Assembly: GCF_001591345.1 (NCBI RefSeq)
Contig: NZ_BCUS01000034.1
Coordinates: forward strand, 1-55,738
From: Variovorax boronicumulans NBRC 103145
Lineage (GTDB): Bacteria > Pseudomonadota > Gammaproteobacteria > Burkholderiales > Burkholderiaceae_C
Length of the DNA stretch: 55,738 bases
Direction of reading: 5' to 3'
Numbering within the stretch: the stretch's first letter is position 1; each line of letters opens with the position of its first letter. Made by a program: the position numbers and the translations under genes. The notes below the pieces were generated by a model. The model ran no database searches, had not been told where the DNA came from, and worked only from the letters and a program-made list of their open reading frames with translations. Positions 51,731 through 55,738 of the stretch are shown piece by piece.

Positions 51731-53329
51731 TCACCCCGGCTGATACTGATACAGCCAGGTCTCCGTCAACGTCTGATCCCCGTTCTTCAGATACAGCCGC
51801 ATGTCGACAGGCTCCGTGCCCTCGGGCGTGAAGTCGAACTGCGCGCGCCAGTGGCCCGGCACGCCATTCGGCACAGCTTCGGCGAAGACGTAGGAGAACT
51901 TGCCGCGCGGCGCGGTGAGCACCAGTTCGGGCTTGACGCCGAAGGGCACCGTGGTGAGCGGCTGCCCGATGAACTCCACCATGAACTTGCGCACGCCCTG
52001 CGGGCGCGGCTGGCCCGGTTGGCCGCCGCGGCCGATGCGGGTGGCGACGCAGCGCGCGAGCGGTGACGGAAAGGGCTCCTGGTCGGTCCAGTGCAGCCGG
52101 TATTGCAGGCTGTAGCTCGCGCCGGCTTTCGCATCGGCCTTGGGCACCCAGAAGGCGACGGTGTTGTCGTGGATCTCGTCGTCGGTCGGAATCTCGATGA
52201 GTTGCACCGAGCCTTCGCCCCAGTCGCCCAGCGGCTCGATCCACAGGCTCGGGCGCTTCTCGTAGTTGACGCCGTCCTGGTAGTGGTCGAAGTTGCGGTC
52301 GCGCTGCAGCAGGCCGAAGCCGCGCGGCTTGGTGTCGGCGAACGCGGAGGCGCGGGTCTGCGTGGGGTTGTTGAGTGGTCGCCAGATGCGTTCGCCCGCG
52401 CCGTTCCAGATCGCGAGGCCGTCGGAGTCGTGCACCTCGGGGCGCCAGTCGATGGCGGTGGGCTTGATGGTTTCCGAGTACCAGTACATCGACGTGAGCG
52501 GCACCAGGCCCAGGCGCGACACGTCGCGGCGCAGGAACACGCGCGCGTCGATGTCCATGATCACGGCCTTGCCGCGCTGCATGACGAACTTGAACACGCC
52601 GGTGACGCTCGGCCCCTCGAGCAGCGCGTAGACGGTCATCGAGGTGGTGTTGCCCGCGGCCGGCGTTTCGAAATAGAAGCGCGTGAAGTTCGGGAATTCC
52701 TCGGGCTTGTCGGGCACCGCGACGTCGAGCGCGATGCCGCGCGCCGACAGGCCGTACTGGTAGAGCTCGCCGATGGCGCGGAAGTACGAGGCGCCGAGAA
52801 AGGCGACCCAGTCGTTCTTCTGCCAGTCGAGCTTGCCCTGGTCGCCCAGGCGGCTTTCCTGCAGGCGAAAGCCCGCGAAGCCGGCGCCTTCGGGCAGTGC
52901 GCGCGCGGGGCTGTCAGGGGGCATCGAGAAGTACGACGGGCTGTAGAGCACCTCGCGCGCAAAGCTGTCGCCGCCGGCGGTCTCCAGCACGTGCATGCGC
53001 ACCGGCGTCTGGAAGAAGCGGCCGAGGTGGAAGAACGTGACGGGAAACGCGCCGGGCCCGTCGCGGAAGAGGGCGTTGGCGGGGTCGAAGCGGATCTTGC
53101 CGTGCGCGTCGTAGTCGATGCGCTCCAGCACCTGCGGCGCCAGCGGCGCGGCGGCGGTGTAGGGGCGGGCCGCGAGGCGCTTGGCCTGCGCGACGAGCGC
53201 ATCGAAGGAGAAGGGCGCCGGCTGGCTCAGTTGCAGGCCGTTGGCGGCCAGCGCCTCTTCGGGCAGTCCCAGGGCGGCGAGTGCGGCGGCGGCACTGCCG
53301 GCGGCGAGGAAGGATCGGCGATCAAGCAT
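51731..53329 (-). CDS. opgD: Glucan biosynthesis protein D
   Basis: 532 aa from the ATG at 53329. The Tat signal is DRRSFLAAGSAAAALAALG. OpgG/OpgD-family segments follow: FSFDALVAQAKRLAARPY, YDAHGKIRFDP near residue 80, VTFFHLGRFFQTPV near 105, FLGASYFRAIG near 170, LTSMYWYSETIKP near 280, RDRNFDHYQDGVNYEKRPSLWIEPLGDWGEG split near 330-360 and VAFWVP near 380. OpgD shapes the branching of osmoregulated periplasmic glucans. It is alone, without opgG or opgH nearby. Confidence 0.93.
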   Translation of the reverse strand: MLDRRSFLAAGSAAAALAALGLPEEALAANGLQLSQPAPFSFDALVAQAKRLAARPYTAAAPLAPQVLERIDYDAHGKIRFDPANALFRDGPGAFPVTFFHLGRFFQTPVRMHVLETAGGDSFAREVLYSPSYFSMPPDSPARALPEGAGFAGFRLQESRLGDQGKLDWQKNDWVAFLGASYFRAIGELYQYGLSARGIALDVAVPDKPEEFPNFTRFYFETPAAGNTTSMTVYALLEGPSVTGVFKFVMQRGKAVIMDIDARVFLRRDVSRLGLVPLTSMYWYSETIKPTAIDWRPEVHDSDGLAIWNGAGERIWRPLNNPTQTRASAFADTKPRGFGLLQRDRNFDHYQDGVNYEKRPSLWIEPLGDWGEGSVQLIEIPTDDEIHDNTVAFWVPKADAKAGASYSLQYRLHWTDQEPFPSPLARCVATRIGRGGQPGQPRPQGVRKFMVEFIGQPLTTVPFGVKPELVLTAPRGKFSYVFAEAVPNGVPGHWRAQFDFTPEGTEPVDMRLYLKNGDQTLTETWLYQYQPG

Positions 53330-53568
53330 GGGTTCTTGAGGGGCGGCGAAAGCCTTTGGAGGAGAAGGGAAAAGAGAAGCGTCGGGGAGACGGGGGAAAA
53401 ACAACGCCAAGCATGCCTCGGACCACAGGGTACGGCGCGTCAGCCATTCCGCGCAAACGGGGCCGGACAAGGCCCCGCGCTGTCTTGCGGCAGCGGGTGC
53501 CGATCGGGCCCTTTTCGGGGCGTCGCCGGGTATTCTCGCGCCATCGAAAGTGCCAGGAGACAAAGGAC

Positions 53569-54321
53569 ATGTACACGGAACAAGGCGGCGAAGGCGCGGA
53601 CCTGCTGTTGCTGCTGCACGGCATGGGCGCGACAGGCGCGGTGTGGGCGCCGCTGTGTGCGCAGGCCGATGCGCGATGGCGCGGCCGTTGGCTGGCGCTC
53701 GACCTGCCCGGGCACGGCGCATCGGACCGGCAGGCTTCCTACGCCATCGGTCAGCACGCGGCGACCGTGGCGCGTGCGGTGCTGCCGCATCTGCAGCCCG
53801 AAGGCCGGCTCGTGGTGCTCGGGCACTCGCTGGGCGGTGTGATCGGCCTTGCGCTCGCGACGGGGTGGTTCGGCGTCGTGCCGCACGCGGTGTTCGCGGC
53901 GGGCATCAAGGTCGCGTGGAGCGATGAAGAGGTCCGCCGCATGGAGACGCTGGCAACGCAGCCGGCCAAGCGTTTCGCGACGGAAGAGGAGGCGCGAGAC
54001 CGCTACCTGAAGGTCTCCGGCCTGGCCGCGATCGCCGACGCGACGGCGCCCGTCGTGGCGCGCGGCGTGACGAAAGATGAGGAGGGTTGGCGCCTCGCGA
54101 TGGACCCGCGCGCCAATGCCGTGGGCAAGCCGCCGCTGTCCGAACTGGTCGGCCTGGCGCGCTGCCCGGTTCATCTCGGCCAGGGCCGGCACGACGCGCT
54201 GGTGACGATCGAACAGACCCGTTCCGTCGACCCCGACGCCCGCGACCTGGGTCCGCATGGCCACAACGTGATGGTCGAGGCGCCCGGCGCGGTGTGGGAC
54301 TGGATGGCCTCGCTCAGCTGA
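53569..54321 (+). CDS. Alpha/beta hydrolase
   Basis: 250 aa from the ATG at 53569, with AGGAGACAAAGG just upstream. Motifs are LLLLLHGMGATGAVW (oxyanion), LDLPGHGASD, nucleophile elbow VLGHSLGG, HLGQGRHDALV for the acid and GPHGHNVMVEAP for the His. This is a generic cytosolic esterase or lactonase fold with no defined substrate. It diverges from opgD by 239 bases and overlaps the RlmN-like gene by 8 bases at the 3' end. Confidence 0.85.
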   Translation: MYTEQGGEGADLLLLLHGMGATGAVWAPLCAQADARWRGRWLALDLPGHGASDRQASYAIGQHAATVARAVLPHLQPEGRLVVLGHSLGGVIGLALATGWFGVVPHAVFAAGIKVAWSDEEVRRMETLATQPAKRFATEEEARDRYLKVSGLAAIADATAPVVARGVTKDEEGWRLAMDPRANAVGKPPLSELVGLARCPVHLGQGRHDALVTIEQTRSVDPDARDLGPHGHNVMVEAPGAVWDWMASLS

Positions 54322-55357
54322 GCCGGTCGTCGGCGCGGCGGATCGGCACCGTCACCCGCACCTCGGCCGCGCGTGCCCGCAGCTGGCCGCAGCCGCCGTC
54401 GACGTCCTGGCCGGCCGAATAGCGCAGCTTCGTGAGGATGCCGCGTTCGTGCAGCGTGCGGGCCATCTGCTCGCAGCGCTCGCGCGACGGGCGGCCGAAA
54501 GCCACGCCGTCCACCGTGTTGAACGGGATCATGTTCAGCACGCCGTACTTGCCCGAGAGCAGCCGCACGATGCCCTCGACTTCCTCGGGCCCGTCGTTCA
54601 CGCCTTCGAGCAGCGTCCACTGGTACTGGATCGGGTAGCCGGTGGCACGGGCGTAGTGCTCGCCTGCGTCGATGAGGGCTTCGGGCGTCAGGTTCGGCGC
54701 GCGCGGCAGGAGCTTCTTGCGCAGCTCGGCATTGGTCGTGTGCAGCGAGAGCGCCAGCGCGGGCCGCACGCGCGCCTGCAGCAGCCGCTCGAACACGCGC
54801 GGATCGCCCACGGTGGAGAACACCAGGTTCTTGTGGCCGATGTTGCCGACCGTGCCGAGCAGCTCGATGGCCTCGATCACGTTGTCCAGGTTGTGCGCCG
54901 GTTCGCCCATGCCCATGAACACCACCTTGCGCACGGGCCGGCGCAGGCGCGCGAGCGCGACCTGCGCAATGATCTCGGCGCTTTCGACCTGGCGCAGCAG
55001 GCCGTCACGGCCCGTCATGCAGAACTGGCACCCGACGGCGCAGCCGACCTGTGACGACACGCACAGCCCGTCGCGCGGCAGCAGCACGCTCTCGACGGTC
55101 TGGCCGTCGGCCAGCGCAACGAGCAGCCGCTCGGAGCCGTCGGCACCGGGGTGAACCGCGTGGATGCGCGCCAGGCCCGCAAGCTCGGCCTCGATGGCTG
55201 GCAGGGCCTCCATCAGCGACGACGGGAAGAAGGTGGCCGGCAGGCGCCTGCCGCTGTTGCGCGGCAGCGCATGCGACCACAGCCGCAGGATGCGCTGCTC
55301 GTGGCTGGGGCCGGCCCCGGCCTCGCGGAGTCGTCGTTTCAGTTCGTGGATTCGCAT
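54314..55357 (-). CDS. RlmN/Cfr-superfamily radical SAM RNA methyltransferase
   Basis: 347 aa. The 4Fe-4S cysteines are C106, C110 and C113 (GCAVGCQFCMTG); the methyl-carrying Cys is C323 in DVDGGCGQL. Also present are VVFMGMGEPAHNLDNV and the SAM-contact SLHTTNAELR and MIPFNTVDG. RlmN makes C2-methyladenosine at 23S A2503 and in tRNA; Cfr methylates C8. The N-terminal domain is short and lacks the usual FDRWIHQ-type signature of housekeeping RlmN, so this is probably a second family member. The neighbours give no clue. Confidence 0.85.
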   Translation of the reverse strand: MRIHELKRRLREAGAGPSHEQRILRLWSHALPRNSGRRLPATFFPSSLMEALPAIEAELAGLARIHAVHPGADGSERLLVALADGQTVESVLLPRDGLCVSSQVGCAVGCQFCMTGRDGLLRQVESAEIIAQVALARLRRPVRKVVFMGMGEPAHNLDNVIEAIELLGTVGNIGHKNLVFSTVGDPRVFERLLQARVRPALALSLHTTNAELRKKLLPRAPNLTPEALIDAGEHYARATGYPIQYQWTLLEGVNDGPEEVEGIVRLLSGKYGVLNMIPFNTVDGVAFGRPSRERCEQMARTLHERGILTKLRYSAGQDVDGGCGQLRARAAEVRVTVPIRRADDRLS

Positions 55358-55416
55358 GCGCGGCGTGGGGCAGAGGGGCTCTGGTCTCGGGAGCGCCGAT
55401 TGTGCACGGCAGGCGT

Positions 55417-55458
55417 ACGAAGGCGCAGCGCGCCGGAAGCGGTGCGCTGCGCCTTCGT
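55417..55458. other. Perfect 15-bp-stem hairpin
   Basis: ACGAAGGCGCAGCGC (55417-55431) pairs with GCGCTGCGCCTTCGT (55444-55458) around a 12-base loop, between the RlmN-like start and the downstream end of the last gene. There is no T-run on either side. It could be a factor-dependent terminator, a dispersed repeat or a small structured RNA. Confidence 0.5.
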
Positions 55459-55478
55459 GTGCGCGAATTGGAACAATG

Positions 55479-55502
55479 GGGAGGGCCGTTGCCGGCCCTC
55501 CC
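55479..55502 (-). terminator. Hairpin terminator for the last gene
   Basis: GGGAGGGCCG (55479-55488), TTGC, CGGCCCTCCC (55493-55502), 8 bases downstream of the stop of the minus-strand gene at the window edge. The following minus-strand bases read CATTGTTCC, a weak T tract. Confidence 0.55.
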
Positions 55503-55510
55503 GCCTTCGG

Positions 55511-55738
55511 TCAGCCCAGCAGGCCGTGCAGGATGTTCGTCACGGGCGCCAGCGCGGAGCCTGTGCCGCTGTGGTCGAGCAGGCTGGTGATCGGGGCCAC
55601 GACCTCACACACCAGCGGCGTGACCGCGTGCTCGACGGTGTTCACCACCTCGGCGACCACCGGGGCGACCGCCGAGCTGGCGCCGGCCAGGATGTCGGCC
55701 GCGGGCACCGCGGCGCCGGATGCGGCTTGCGTGGCCTC
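55511..55738 (-). CDS. C-terminus of an Ala/Val-rich protein (5' partial)
   Basis: The frame is open to the window edge, leaving 75 residues. It is rich in Ala, Val and Pro (AVAPVVAEVVNTVEHAV, APITSLLDHSGTGSALAPV) and ends NILHGLLG. The repeated PVxxVVxxVxxxVTP pattern is that of secreted or surface proteins with low-complexity ends, but no domain can be named. The residue reading as the first possible start is a GTG at 55708; the true start lies beyond the window. Confidence 0.65.
   Translation of the reverse strand, partial: EATQAASGAAVPAADILAGASSAVAPVVAEVVNTVEHAVTPLVCEVVAPITSLLDHSGTGSALAPVTNILHGLLG

Overview
The window reads as ordinary chromosome of a high-GC betaproteobacterium of the family Comamonadaceae, most like Variovorax. 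The grounds are the strong G/C bias at third codon positions, a Bug-family binding protein, a TRAP sugar-acid locus, an AraC/Fsr-type MFS pair, a glycine-riboswitch gcvTHP operon and a compact eutBC/eat locus. This is inferred from gene content, not from a marker gene. No rRNA, tRNA, CRISPR array, intact insertion sequence or prophage was seen. Every base lies in or within 300 bases of a called gene.

Layout. 1-5.97 kb: the end of a DUF1800/DUF1501 secreted pair, an NHL-repeat lipoprotein, a DTW-domain tRNA-modifying enzyme, an exported amidohydrolase and two small hypotheticals. 5.98-9.35 kb: Bug binding protein plus M20 amidohydrolase, divergent from a LysR regulator. 9.34-13.45 kb: a three-gene minus-strand cassette made of a cytoplasmic subtilase, a stand-alone protein resembling the subtilase's own propeptide-like segment, and a two-HKD phospholipase D-family protein. 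This is the best candidate here for an undescribed system. 13.5-22.8 kb: small hypotheticals, a 2OG-Fe(II) oxygenase, a DUF3883-like protein with a degenerate nuclease motif, a divergent MurA paralogue, an NMO-like flavoenzyme, an esterase, a TetR/DUF2855 divergent pair and a DUF3014 membrane protein.

22.8-27.65 kb: gcvT-gcvH-gcvP behind a tandem glycine riboswitch whose linker carries its own hairpin. 27.7-31.1 kb: two hypotheticals, a long imperfect palindrome, and an MFS exporter divergent from an AraC regulator. 31.2-35.1 kb: denD plus TRAP dctP-dctQ-dctM, which looks like one operon. 35.2-40.2 kb: a hypothetical, a UUCG-loop terminator shared by convergent genes, ETF-ubiquinone oxidoreductase, and a tightly coupled SDR/EamA/thioesterase trio.

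40.3-45.5 kb: a two-component system divergent from two PAP2 phosphatases and the phosphoethanolamine transferase eptA. Direct repeats of TTCAG at about 11-bp spacing sit the same 15 bp from -10-like hexamers before both the PAP2 genes and eptA, suggesting one PmrAB-like envelope-modification regulon. 45.6-49.8 kb: ethanolamine permease, EutB, EutC and an AhpD-like protein, with no microcompartment genes in view. 49.9-51.6 kb: an FKBP isomerase followed by a lower-GC islet of a short ORF, a pentapeptide-like protein and a membrane protein, possibly a decayed T6SS VgrG cargo site. 51.7-55.7 kb: opgD, an alpha/beta hydrolase, an RlmN/Cfr-superfamily radical SAM enzyme and the end of an Ala/Val-rich protein.
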